Made by a program: the position numbers and the translations under genes. This document shows, one piece after another, positions 1 through 12,300 of a DNA stretch of 64,000 nt (positions within the stretch are counted from its first letter, which is position 1; each line of letters starts with the position of its first letter). The notes beneath the pieces were generated by a model, which was not told the origin of the DNA, did not search any database, and was given only the letters and a program-made list of their open reading frames with translations. Origin of the DNA: Ziziphus jujuba. Taxonomy: Eukaryota > Streptophyta > Magnoliopsida > Rosales > Rhamnaceae. The stretch is taken from contig NC_083390.1 in assembly GCF_031755915.1 (NCBI RefSeq), positions 18,693,001 through 18,757,000 on the forward strand, given 5' to 3'.

Positions 1-2683
1 TTCGTCTTGGTGATCATGTTCTTGAACCAGGCAACTTTGGTCATGACTACTCCAGATACTTTCATGACTTTGATTATTATGTCATAATCGAGCCTAACAG
101 TAGGTTCGGCGGTGAGATTGGCTCTTCCTTGGTTGAACTGAAATACTTGAGGCACTTGGACCTTAGTTTCAATGATTTTTCAAGATTCCAGAGTTCATTG
201 GTTCTTTAACTCGGCTTAGATACCTTAACCTTGGATCCAATCCAATAAGTGGAACTATCCCTTCCCAACTTGGTAATCTCACTAGGCTGCGTTTTCTTGC
301 TCTTGATCGTGCCGATGAGTTGATTGCTGATAATCTGGAATGGCTTCCCCGTCTTTCATCGCTGACAACCCTTAAATTGGGTACTCTCACTCTATCCAAG
401 CCCGCCGATTGGCTTCAATCAATCAAAATGGCCCCTTCATTGTCAAGCTTGGAATTGTTTGAGTGCTATTTTCCTTATAAGGTAGCTACTTCATCTCTTT
501 CTCATATAAATTCTTCCAATTCTCTTAGAGCTCTTGTCATAAAACACAGTAAATTCCATCCTACAGCAATTCCTTGGTTGCTCAATGTCAGCTATAATTT
601 AGTCAATCTTACTATAAAGCATAGCGAAATAATAGATCCACTCCCAAATTCTTTTGACAGTATGAGGTCCCTTGAAAACATTGATTTGAAATCAAATAAA
701 CTTGAAGGTGGAATACCAAAATCCTTGGGGAATCTTTGCAATGTAAAGTCTCTGGATCTTTCTTTCAACCTTTTGAATGACACGCTACATCTTATAGAGA
801 CTTTGACTGGTTGCACTGCCAAGTCCTTGGAGATTTTGTATTTGCAGGGCAACGAACTTGTAGGTTCATTGCCTGATCTTTCCCAATTTTCATCCTTGAA
901 AGAGTTACGCTTAGCTGATAATAAACTAAATGGTAGCTTAGCGGAAAGTATTGGCCAGCTCTCTAATCTTGAGATCCTAGAAGTTTCTTCAAATTATATT
1001 ACTGGAGTAATCTCCAAAGCCCACCTACAAAAATTATCCAAATTGAAGGGGTTAGATTTATCATTCAACTCCTTGACATTGAATTTTGAGTCCAAGTGGG
1101 TTCCACCCTTTCAACTCTTTTCCTTAAAGTTGAGTTCTTGTAAGTTGGGTGCACCATTTCCTGGTTGGCTTCAGACCCAGGTGAAATTGATTAACATTGA
1201 TATCTCTAAATCCGGTATTTCAGACAATATCCCTGACTGGTTCTACAATTTGACACCCAAATTAATCAACTTGAATCTGTCTTTCAATTCTTTCAAAGGT
1301 ATCTTACCAAATTTTCCCTTGAGATATGATATCTACCCAGTCATTGATTTGAGCTCCAACCAGTTTTATGGTTCCGTTCCCGTTTCTCTTGCTAATGCAT
1401 CTGCACTGATTATCTCCAATAATTCAATTACGACCTTCAAGCTATTCTTATGTACAGAAGTATCTGATAGGCCAACAACTTTTCTTGACCTTTCTAACAA
1501 TATGTTATCTGAAAGCCTTCCTGATTGTTGGATGCATTTGGGTAAATTGAGAGTTCTTAATTTGGAAAACAATAAATTGTCTGGAAATATTCCTTCCTCA
1601 TTGGGTTCGCTGGATCAAATTTCAACACTGCGTTTGAGCAACAACAGCATCTCAGGAATTTTGCCTTCCTCGTTGAAGAATTGCAGTTTGCTACGACTTT
1701 TAGATGTTGGACAAAACAATTTGTATGGAGAAATACCAATATGGATTGGAGATTATCTAACTGATTTGATTGTCCTGCATTTAAAGTCAAATAGATTCTA
1801 CGGGAGCTTACCTTTAAGTTTATGTCAGCTTAGTGATATTCAAATACTGGATCTTTCCCTAAATGATTTATTTGGAGTCATTCCACGGTGCTTCCATAAC
1901 TTTACCCCAATGATTCATGAAGCAGATGATTCTGATTACGGTACTTTTGTCGATGGCATTGATTCTTCATATATCATTGATCCATCGAGAGGTTATGGAC
2001 GAATCTTTGTAAATTATGCATACATAACATGGAAAGGGAAAAACTACAAGTATGACAAGAATCTCAGACTACTCAGAATTATTGATCTTTCAAGTAATAA
2101 ACTGAGCGGAGAGATTCCTACAAATCTGACAAATCTTGTAGAGTTGGTCCAGTTAAACCTCTCAAGGAACAACTTGAGTGGAACCATCCCTGCGAGCATA
2201 GGGAAGATGAAGCTGCTGGAATCTCTGGATCTATCCCACAACCAGCTTTCTGGTAAAATTCCAATGGGATTAGCTGATATATCTTATTTAGCTTTCTTGG
2301 ACTTGTCGAATAACCAGTTGTGGGGGAGAATCCCTACTGGCACTCAATTGCAAAGCTTTGCACCTTCCCAATATTCAGAGAACAGAGGACTTTGTGGACC
2401 TCCTCTGAATGTTACATGTTGTGGAGATGGAAAATTGCAAGAAACTTCTACTTCATGCGAAACCGGTGCTGGAAGAAACGTTGAAGAAGATGATGAAGAG
2501 TGGGTTGATATGTCATGGTTTTACATGGGAATTGGAGTTGGATTCGGTATTGGGTTTCTGGGAACCTGTGGGTTGGCTTGGTATTTCAACACTTCCTGGA
2601 GACGTATCTATTTTAACCAGCTTTTGGGTCGTCGTCGTTGGAGGACTAGCCACTATGGAGCTAGATTAAGAAGGCCACTTTGA
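1..2683 (+). pseudogene. LRR receptor-like protein (EIX/Cf type), unit 1; 5' end outside window, one-base frameshift
   Basis: This is a cell-surface receptor-like protein with extracellular LRRs, one membrane span and no kinase. Reading starts in frame 3 at the window edge and aligns with unit 2 (FGGEIGSSLVELKYLRHL), but one base is missing near 184-187; that frame stops at TAA 207-209 and the LRR frame continues one frame over to TGA 2681-2683. About 893 residues are visible if the lost base is allowed for. Seen in order: many 24-residue LRRs of the LxxLDLSxNxLxGxIP type, a non-LRR island near 1918-2067, four more LRRs, an acidic stretch (about 2485-2516), a Gly-rich span with GxxxG spacing (about 2515-2590) and a short basic tail. 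Family knowledge: such RLPs sense pathogen or damage patterns and signal through SOBIR1/BAK1; GxxxG spans help SOBIR1 binding. The signal peptide and LRRNT lie upstream of the window. No ATG opens the main frame here. Pseudogene or sequence error is undecided. Confidence 0.88.
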
Positions 2684-2688
2684 ACCTG

Positions 2689-2801
2689 GTAAGAGCGTTT
2701 CCATTTTTTTTTTCTTTTTCTTATTTTAATCTGCTTTTTAATTATCATTTTTGTGTGTCTGTAATATAACTTTATTGTGTTTCTGTTTTAATGTTCACAA
2801 G
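2689..2801 (+). other. intron in the 3' UTR of RLP unit 1
   Basis: Five bases after the stop codon the sequence reads CTG|GTAAGAG, and 113 bp later TTCACAAG|GACCTC. The same arrangement is seen in RLP units 2 and 3, so an intron in the 3' untranslated region is the simplest reading. It is close enough to the stop that it would not be expected to trigger nonsense-mediated decay. Confidence 0.6.
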
Positions 2802-3500
2802 GACCTCACCGCATTGACACTTCGAAGAACCATCAATTAAATTATAATCCAGCGAAGGGCATGTGGAAATTAAGCATCTGATACATATATTGTCCAATGA
2901 TGAAATCATTCCTTTTGAAACAAAAACAAAACAAAAACAAAAAAGATTTATGTTTGTGTGTTGTGTGTATCTAGCCTATTGTGAAATGGTTCATGCATGA
3001 TGAACAATAAACCCTATTAGTATGGCATTCCCTTGGCAGTCCTTGTGGTTGCTTCTATAATTGTGTTTTGTGTTGGTGTAAACTCTATGAGTAAAGCCTT
3101 TCTGTTTGTATTATTATTGAATTCAGCTTCCTAAGTAAATAAGTCTTAATATTTTCTATTTTGATTTTATTTCTTCCATTTTCTATTTGTCTAAAATTTC
3201 TTTAACCTCTTTCTAGTTATATGAAAGTTGATGTATTCTTAATAGTATATATTAATCTGCTCGAATTTCATTCTTATTTACTATTTTTTTTTTTAAATTA
3301 TAATGTAGATAATTTCTGTTCATTACAAAACTAATTAATAAAACAGACAACAATTTCACATATGGCTAAGAAGATCAGATAATGATAAACATACAGATTT
3401 AGTGGTTTTCACAGCTAACCAACTATTTCTGCTGTAATTAATGTTAATTAGTAGTATATATTGAGCATTGTTCCCAATTAACACGGGGCTTGCCAACATA

Positions 3501-3572
3501 TTATATTATAATATTATTAAGAGCAAGGGGTTCGTTTGCATTCCTTGTGACAGTGAGCCCCTTAAGTTCAGC
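3501..3572 (-). pseudogene. KNATM 3' remnant, unit 1
   Basis: On the minus strand this reads AELKGLTVTRNANEPLALNN followed by a few Ile codons and TAA (3501-3503). It matches the C-terminal end of exon 3 of the KNATM gene in units 2 and 3 (AELKGLTVTSEADEPLVLND). Homology stops abruptly at about 3572; exons 1 and 2 and the rest of exon 3 are gone. The DNA after the break (from about 3573) resembles 26020 onward of unit 2, so the rest was probably lost by a single deletion. The remnant lies about 0.8 kb downstream of the RLP, the same layout as in the other two units. Confidence 0.7.
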
Positions 3573-6096
3573 AGGCTTAAGTTTAATTGGGCCTAAATTA
3601 ATTAGTTGAAAAAACCAGCGTTTTCCAAATTTGTTACGATGTAGATAAAAGGGGCCAATCTATACCAAGGCCCATTCTATATGATACAATCTTTTCAAGC
3701 CCAACAAGGGCCCAACTATCTAACCAATGTCAATGTGGAATCAAAAGTTGTTATCAAAAATTCAAAAACCATTGCAAAAGTCTTTTCGAAAAAAATAAAA
3801 TCGTGTGTGGACGAGAAATGAGTTATCTATTGCTATGGGTATAGAAGGGAGGTTATACCTTTTTGAAGTAGGGGTTAATAATATTTTCAGTTAATGAATT
3901 AAGTATGGGTGTGAAAATGAGATTGTACAATGTTGGAAGACTTCCAGCGTTTTGATTCTTTAATTAAAGAAATGCAAAAATCTTGGGGAGTAGAAATCAA
4001 CCATATCCGAAAGCTCATTTGGAGAATTCTCAAAACATGGAACTCCAAACTGAAACAAATGAATGTTTTGGCTTAGCAACAGCATGTTGGCCAAATAAGT
4101 CGTCCAGCTTATTGAATCCTTGTAATAACTATTTCTTCAAGTTTGGATTCGGGAACCAAGTAAATCATATACTCACTACTGTAAAAATGCATTTATATGA
4201 GTAAACTGGCATATGGTATGAGTAATCACCTGGTTACAAGGAACAGGAAATTAAATTGACTTTAAGGGGAAGCAGAGATATAAGAAGGAAAATAAGCCAT
4301 AACCCATGGGTTAGACTCAAACAGCTGGAAGTCATATATGTACATATGGGATCGAAAGTTGCAAGTCTGCTACGTAAAACCTCGTCCCAATCTTATCAGT
4401 TTTATCCTATACATATGCATATACATATAGAAAAAGAGAAGATTTTATCTAGCACACGCAAACGAATGGGACATAAATACCCAAATAATAAGGTTTAACA
4501 AATTAGAAGGAGCTAGTTTTAAGAAACAATTATGGAATTGTCAATAAAAAATTTTCATATATATCATGGATGGTGTAATGTCATTGGGCCAGACATCTCC
4601 ATCTTTTCATTATTGGACGGGCTTTCGTCAAGTAGGCTGCTGTTTATAAAATGTTCAAAACAAAGACCAAAGATCTAGACTCATAAGATTGGTGGGGCTT
4701 AGAAGACTTTCAGAGGCGGGTTCGAACTTGAGGATAAAGCAAAAAAGACTTTTGATGAATACAACTACAGTGAACGAGAATGGCGTGATTGCTAAAATAG
4801 GAACTCAGAATAATCTGATGAAAATCATCATAAAGCTTTATGCATCTTTAGTGGCACTAGTCTATGTAAGTTCAACATAAGGAAGAGTGTATAGGAAAAC
4901 AAATTACACACATACGGGGAAGGGAAGCCTGAAAGATTCAATTCGAAGAAAAGTAACATTTAAATTATCAAAAATGAAAAAAAATCTGCATCCATTAAAG
5001 TTCTTAAATGACCTTTTGCTTGACAAAAAAATCTAATCAAGCAAAAGATCTCTTGAGGGTAGTGTTGATACCCAAAATTACACACCAATAAAATAGCTCC
5101 ATCATACATATGTTTAAGAGTAAAACAGCATTAGACTATATTTTGAACTAGACAGGATGGATAGGACGAAATAAAAATTAATTCGGTCATGCGTTTACTG
5201 TCAATAAGACTAAACTAATTTTTTTATATTAATTGATGAAAACAATAATTTATCATATCCTTTATTAATTTGTGAACTAAACAAAATGATGTTAATTTCA
5301 ACCATGTAAGTCATTTTTCTAATAATTTTTTTAAGGAGTTTTATCTAATTAATATTATGAGAATAAATGATATATTGGATAAGTATTTATTATCTTTCTT
5401 TTTTATTTTTTTGATAAAAGTATATATTATCTTTAACAGCAAATTAAATTTTCTTTTTTAGTTTTTTAAATGCAAATTAACGGGGATATGATTTTTTTAA
5501 GGAAAATTTGTTTTGTGTACGATGTATTTAATTTATTCTATACCATTTAAATCACAAAATCATATAACTAAATAATATTTATTTACTAAATCAGATAAGA
5601 GAAAATATTATATAATTTTATTATATTAAATAAAATAATTATTTGTGCATTTTTATTCTGTATTATTAAGCGATTAAAAAATATCATATATTAATCGAGG
5701 ACTATATTTTAATCAATTATAATAATAATAATTTTTCTACCTTATTTTACTGTTTCTGATGTGAGTGATTTATTAGTTAAATTAATTTATTTAATTTTAT
5801 GAATAAAAATTTTGATGAATAATTTATTTACATTCTACAATTATACTAATTAATTGGTAAATGAAAATTGATGCATGTTTTTGCAACGGATTAAATTTCC
5901 CAAGATTTAAATATAAAATAAATAAAATAAAATAAAACGTTTAGTTTGGAACCCAACAATGTGAAAAATATAAAATACCTGACTATTCCACTGGTTAGAT
6001 TTCAAACCCCATCTTGTTTTTACGCCAATTTCTTCTGTCGAATCCTATCCTTATCAAGCGTGCCAAAAAGCCCCCCAAAGTCTCCTTTATGTAGGG
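3573..6096. other. intergenic, AT-rich, no gene seen
   Basis: Only short open frames without family resemblance. 3590-3720 has several GGCCCA/TGGGCC words (site II-like promoter elements) and resembles 26020-26170 of unit 2. From about 5160 to 5940 the DNA is very AT-rich, perhaps old transposon debris. 5946-6096 may be part of the former upstream region of RLP unit 2, cut off from it by the transposon island. Confidence 0.5.
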
Positions 6097-6155
6097 CTAA
6101 GAGCCAAAATAACAGTAAACGTAAGACTAAGAGCCAAAATAATAGTAAATGTAGG
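6097..6155 (+). repeat. two tandem copies of a 29-bp repeat at the left edge of the transposon island
   Basis: CTAAGAGCCAAAATAA followed by YAGTAAAYGTARG occurs at 6097-6125 and 6127-6155. A third copy lies at 14341-14368, on the other side of the 8.2-kb transposon-rich segment. The repeats thus bracket the segment in direct orientation. Confidence 0.75.
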
Positions 6156-6514
6156 CGGCCATTAAGATAAATTAGCAAAAGTCAGTCAAGCGGACCTAAC
6201 GTAAGAAATACGCTTCAGAAGGCAAAAGTCTTAGGGTTTTTTAGAAACGTAGCCATCCTGTAAATGGTTTTTTGAATAATAGCAAAAAAATTTAAAAAAA
6301 AAAAAAAACTAGTCACCTTTTAAGATATCCGGACTAAAATACCCTTTATTACTATTTTTTTTTTATTTTTTTTCCCTACCAAAACACTTATTTTCTCTGC
6401 TTTCCCTTTTCTTTTTCTTTTTGAAACACAACAAGGCCTTCGAACACACTAGGGCTTTATCTTTCCCTTTTGAAACATACCGTTCAAACACAGCTAGGGC
6501 TTTACTTTCCCTTT

Positions 6515-6905
6515 TGAAATAGACCATTTGACCCTACTCACAATTCCTTTCCTCCTATTCATTATTGAGGTTGGAGAAGCAACCTCTACTTTCACAAGTC
6601 CAAACTACAAAGCTGAGGACCCAAAAATCTTCTTCCTTTTTCCATTGTTGATGCTGCACAGTCCAACTTCTTGAAATGTTAGTTTCGCTCCCTTTTTCTT
6701 TTAGCCTTTCCCTTTCGAAACACATCATTCGACTCTACTCACAATTCCTTTTTCCGATTTGTTATTGAGGTTGAAGAAGCAACCTCTGCTTTCACAAGTC
6801 CAAACTAGGAAGCTCAGGACCCAGAAATCTTCCTTCTTTCCCGTTGTTTATGTTGTACAGTCTAACTTCTTCAAATGTTAGTTTCGCTCTCTTATTATTA
6901 TTATT
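6515..6905 (+). repeat. tandem duplication, unit about 200 bp
   Basis: The block from ACCCTACTCACAATTCC through TTGAGGTTGGAGAAGCAACC to TGTTAGTTTCGCTC occurs twice, about 200 bp apart (for example ATTATTGAGG at 6561 and GTTATTGAGG at 6761), with scattered differences. The upstream CCCTTTTGAAA motif is repeated further, near 6410-6530. The block looks like leader DNA of a former transcript. Confidence 0.65.
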
Positions 6906-7134
6906 ATTTTTTTTTTTACCTTCACTTTAACATCTCCACCTATTCCTTGTAAAAACTTTCAATTTGATTCCGCTTCTCAGGTGAGTTTTTGTTTTCCTTA
7001 TTATTCCCTCTTCATTTTTATACATTATGTACCAAAAAAGTGGTTTTTTTTTTTGGTCGTTTTTTTTTTTTTTTGGGTTTTATAGGTTTGATAAGGAAAA
7101 AAGTTTTCTACATATAATAGATAAATAGAAGTTG

Positions 7135-7263
7135 ATGTCTATGTCTGATAAGGAGATCTCCAGCGTCAGCATTAGTGGTGGTGGTGGTGGTGAAGGTGGT
7201 GGTGGGTGTGGAGGTGATGATGGTGATGAAGACGACGATGAGAGTGGTTGTGTTTGTGTCTGA
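7135..7263 (+). other. possible short Gly/Asp-rich ORF downstream of a leader intron
   Basis: An ATG at 7135 (second in-frame ATG at 7141) opens 42 codons to TGA 7261-7263, with a GGT-repeat-encoded glycine run followed by an Asp/Glu run. It sits about 50 bp after a good acceptor (TTTTATAG|G near 7084) that pairs with a good donor (CTCAG|GTGAGT near 6980). This may be the first coding exon of a captured or decayed gene, or chance; no later exon could be joined with confidence. The product is not recognised. Confidence 0.2.
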
Positions 7264-9188
7264 TATGGTTCTGAGGGCATTTTGTTTTGGATAACATGCC
7301 TAAATATTTGATGTTGACTGCTTCATTTTATTGCGTAAGTTTGTGCCAATTACTCTCTCTAGTCTAGCCCACATGGTGATGATTTGAGGAAGGGAATTCA
7401 TCAGTGCTACACATATATATCTGGGAAGTAGTGTGAAATTGAAATTGTTAAGGTGTTCTATAGGCATCTAGCATGTTCTTCTCCAAGTACCTGAATAAGT
7501 TTTTAGATGTGCAACTCATCAATTATAGTTGAAGCATATAAATGAAGAAATCATTCTTTTACTCTCTACAGGCCCTTAGCAGATACCATAACTTGATTTT
7601 AAAAGGTTGATATGCATAATATTATTCTTGGTCCTTGGATTTCTTTATTTCTAGTTCAAGGAAACCTTTTCTTGATTTTTGTGGGAGACAAAGCAAACAC
7701 CTGTAGCTATTAATGAGATATTTTCTTGAGAATGAGAAGATTTCGATTGCCAAAATCACCATAAGAGTATCTTATAGAAAATTATTTCTGCTTGCTTAAG
7801 CAGGTAAACTTTCTGGTTTAACAATGCAAGAAAGATCTAGTTGTTTATTGATTTTTTGAATAGCCTCTTGCTGTGTATCTGCAATTATAATATGCATGTC
7901 TTTTATAAACTTAAGATGCTATGCAAACAGGATATCATTTAGAAATTAACCTCTTTATGTTTCTGTGGCTTAAATTCAGATGTCGTTTAAAAATACATGT
8001 ATAGAAAAAAGAGGTTACATAAATTGCAAATATGGTTTTTGCTGTTAGAAAACTGTTTGTAGATGGGATTGTTGATCCTGTAATTCTAATTGGTTTTTCT
8101 GAATTAGTAACTTGTTCTAATTCAATTCGTAATTTGTAGGTGTATTATATCATTGAAATTGCTTGTCATTGTTGTGGTCAATACCTCTGAGGTCTAGCCT
8201 ACACATTTCCTTCTCTACTTTTCTGGGATTCATTGAGCCTACATTGAAAAACATATAACTTGTTGGATTTCCTTTTCACATATGCATTTTTTCAACTAGA
8301 AATATGTATGAATTGTGTATTACATTTATTTTTCTACCCCTGTTGATCTTATATAGAGGTTGTTATAATTTGTCTTCAGGTGCTAGAATTTCCCTTTCAT
8401 CTTTAGTAGTTGTCGAAGGAAAGATTTGTTGGGATCCTTACTAATATTGATTTTCTATATTTTTCAGCATTGGAGGAGCAAGTAATGGACTGAGCAGGAA
8501 ATTGAAGCAAAAAATTTGCCATCATTAGAGTTACAAGTGTTTGCTGAGAAAATTACACACACACTTACAGAGATAGAGAAAGAGAGAGAGAGAGAGAGAA
8601 ATAAATAAATAGAGAAGCATTGGTGGCAGTTTGTCCCCCATTAATGTAAGTTGCTTCTCTGAACAAAACAGAAAAATGTTGTAAACTAATTTCGCTTTAA
8701 TGTAACGAACTAATCCGAGAACCTTTATTTGTGCTGTATTGAATGGTTTTTCAGAATTGTTGATAATTTCCATGATGGATTATTTTAGAGATGATAAGTC
8801 ATCTCTTTATAAATTATTCAATTTTGAACCTTTGTCATTATCAGTTATGCTTATAATATTGTGTTATTTGGTGTGACGGAAATGTTTGTGTTGCATGGTT
8901 AGAATGTGAAATGTGAAATTAAAACTATTATGAAGTTGTGTTTTTGTTTGAATTTAATGGGAGGTTTGAATGTGAAACCATAATATATGTGTTAGAACCA
9001 TAGGTTATCCTTAGGAAACAATGTCACATGCCCATGGTTGGTTTGTTGCCTAATGTATAATGTACACTAATATATAGAAGATATTGTTGCTTTTAAATCC
9101 ACATATGCGCTGGTTCGAAAAGATTCTTTAGTCATTTTCATTATATTTTTGCACAAATCCCTTTAGGTGTATGTCATTTAGGTTCTGG
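7264..9188. other. no gene recognised inside the island
   Basis: AT-rich sequence without family-like open frames. An acceptor-like TTTTTCAG near 8467 precedes a short stretch that might be a last exon of the transcript starting near 6400-7263. A (GA)n/(AC)n microsatellite lies at about 8555-8600. Confidence 0.4.
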
Positions 9189-9297
9189 AAAATTTTCTGC
9201 TTGGCGGAAAACTTTTTCCTCCAAGTGGAAAATTTTTTCCTCTAGGCAGAAAAATTTTCCTCCAAGCTTTCCTCGTGTCAGAAAAAACGTTTCCTCC
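9189..9297. repeat. array of short GGAAAA/TTTTCC palindromic repeats, left of the Ulp1-like gene
   Basis: About four units of roughly 21 bp, each of the form GGCGGAAAAC-TTTTTCCTCCAA with variation, run in tandem. Each unit is close to its own reverse complement. A longer, more degenerate array of the same kind lies after the gene at 12738-12993. Confidence 0.7.
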
Positions 9298-9333
9298 ATA
9301 TGTTATGTTTTGTTGTATTTGATTTGCAGATAA

Positions 9334-12300
9334 ATGGATTCAGATTACCAACGAAGGTTTTGGGACTCGGAGATATCGAGGGCAAAGGTTAATTGTAGAT
9401 CGAACTTCTGGAAAGCCGTGTCGGATATTAAGTTCAAGCTGACTCCAACACAAATAAAGAAGTTCGAGGATAGCCGTTTTGGCCACTTTTTTAAGGCCAA
9501 CGAGATATAATTTACTGGCCACATAGTCAACAGCATGCTGTATAGGCAGTGTATTTGTGATGACAAGGATTATATGGTATTCGATTTTGGAGGGCGTGGT
9601 GCTAGATTTACACGGAGAGACTTCACTATAATTACAGGTCTACGATTTGATTACAAACCCAATAGGCGGGTTAACATCTCTACTCGTATTAGTGACACGT
9701 ATTTTGGCGGAAAGCGAAAGGTCACTAACTCAAAGATAACCGAAGCTTTCATGACCGCACAGTGTCAAGACGATGATGAAGCCGACAATGATAGATTGAA
9801 GTTGGCTTTATTATATTTCCTAGAAACAGTTCTTCTAGGCAAAGAAAGCATGGCCACGGCACCCCATAATCACTTGGAGATGGTGGACGATTAGAAGACT
9901 TCAATAACTATCCATAGGGTATTTTATCATATACCACCACCATTAGATTGTTGAAGAGTGCTTTTGAGTATAGAGAATCCATGGCTTTAAACAAGTCAAA
10001 GAGTTATAGTGTTTGTGGATGTCCTTTGACTTTCATGGTAAGTTTATTACACTATTATTTAAAGTTTGTTACACTTGTATTTATGGTGTGTATTTCTTTA
10101 CTTATTCATTATTAATTTATTGTTTGACAAATTTGGAGTTTTGAGACAATTCCTTCGTTAGGTCAAGCATTTGGAAAGAAGTTGCCGGATATGGCATTCC
10201 CTCAAATTCTTAATTGGCATATTTCACAAGTGCCAAGATTTGAGAAGGCCACTGAACTCTTCGATCCTCGTGATGTAAGTATATGAGTTCTTCCACATAT
10301 ATGTACAAATATTTAAATATATATATATATATATAAATATACATTCCAACATACTAATATTATTTATAGACTTTTGCGGTATTTGTAGTAATATTATTAT
10401 TACTTAATAATCACTTGATGATAATCCCTTTTATCTTTTGCAGTATCCCGTTCATGGCTTAATGAATGTAACTGAATTTGAGCGTGCATATATTGGAAAA
10501 ATTGCATGGGATGTACATTATGACACTACTACATACAGTGTTGCACCTGCTGTCCGAGACAAGCCACCAAAGGGAAGTCATGGTGAAAAAGATGAAAGTG
10601 TTCCACTTACAAGTAGTGGAAGAAGTAAGAAACGAAAATAGGCGTCTGTGGAAAGTAAGGGTAAAAAAGGGAGGCGGCGAATGGGTGATAAGCAGACAGA
10701 CCAGCCTTTATCATCGACTGCAGGAGTTGCTGCTCGTGTTCGTGTTAAACCATCGACTCCATCCCAACCTCTAATGACTCCATCCCATGATGAGGTTTGA
10801 ATAAATTGTATGAATATTTATCTTTTTTATTATTGTAAGTACTAATCATTATTGTTTCTTTTAGGTACCTTTGGAGAGAGATTAACTATCCTTGAAGGTG
10901 AAGTGGCTAATGTACCGCAAGACGTTAAGGATTTAAGAATCGCCATACTTAGAGAGTTTGCAATTTTGGAGACCAAGCTTGATAAGTTAATGAAGCACCA
11001 AGGAGTGGGAGTTGGTGCTGACGGGTTAGGAGATGGGATGGAAGCGAACGTTGAAGGGGATGAAAATAAAGAAGAGTTTGGTCCCGATGCGACCCCCGTT
11101 GATAGACAGTCACGTCCATCCATTGTAGATGATGCAGGATCAAGTGTTAAGATTATCGAGAAAGTATCTCCATCAAAGTTTCTGGCCGAGAGACATGTAA
11201 GAAAGATAGCAGCTGCTAACCAAAGTATAGATATTGGGAGGCAGGATAGGAAGGTAGCAGTAGCTATTACAACTCCTTACGGTGTTGCAGGCTTGCAGAA
11301 AAAACTACAGTACACTTTACCCGGTGCATCTTCTACTTTGAAGTTCGACCCATACAAACCAGTACCCACGCAACTTGTAAAAAATTTTGACCAATTTATG
11401 AAGTCCGGTTGGGCAGCAAAGGTTGATATGGACATTTTGTCTGCGAGTAAAGACTTTTTCCAGTTGCTTATAACCAGTGAGAAGTGGCTGAATCACGATG
11501 TAAGCATTTTTGGATCAAGATTTTTATTTTATAATTTGATAAATTCCATAGATAGTCGTTCAACTGCATGGATGTAATTTAAAATTAACTCATCTTTCAA
11601 TGCAGCATATGGAAGTCCTGCCTTACTTATTTCGTGTACGTGCCAATCGATTCCCTAACGTTTTTTATCCTAGTTTTGAGGTGATAGATGGAGGATTTTA
11701 GGTAAGTAAAGAAGTATTAAAGGTCAGGTGTCCTATATATGGCTATTGTGATTTTAGGTAACTAATAATTTATTTTCTTGTAGGTATACATTGAGCAGTG
11801 TTATGGAAAGTTCCTCGCCAATCCATCTAATTTCCAATTCTCATATGCAATGCAAGAATATGTATAAGGAATTCGAATGAAAGAGTCAAAGCCATGGAAA
11901 TGCGTAATTCATATACAATATACATGTCCAAATTGTGTAATATTAACTATTAATTTGTTTATGTGCCTTCCTTTATTTGTTGTGCTAACTAAAATCCTGT
12001 AATGTATTGACAGTTGTTGATTCCACTAAACAAGCGCAACATACATTGGCTTCTAGGGTACGTGGACTTGAAAGAGCATCTTATGACTGTATATGACTCA
12101 AATAAGGCTGGCAACCAAAATAGAAGAGAAATTTATTTCCAGAAATTATGCATTTTGTTACCTTATTTACTGCAGTCTACATCCTTTTATGAGCAGCGGA
12201 CGGATCTTGTAGACTCCGTTGATGAGTTTACATGTGAATTGGCACAAAATTCCCCTCAGCAAAGTAACGGGTAAAGCCCCTTAATACGTACCTGTTTGTT

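Noticed and set aside
320..2683. An intact 787-residue receptor gene starting at 320.
   Set aside because: The codon at 320 is TTG, and clear LRR sequence continues upstream in another frame; it is the 3' part of a frameshifted gene, not a separate gene.
4712..4740. tRNA or SINE B box (GGGTTCGAACTTG).
   Set aside because: No A box at the right distance and no tRNA fold.
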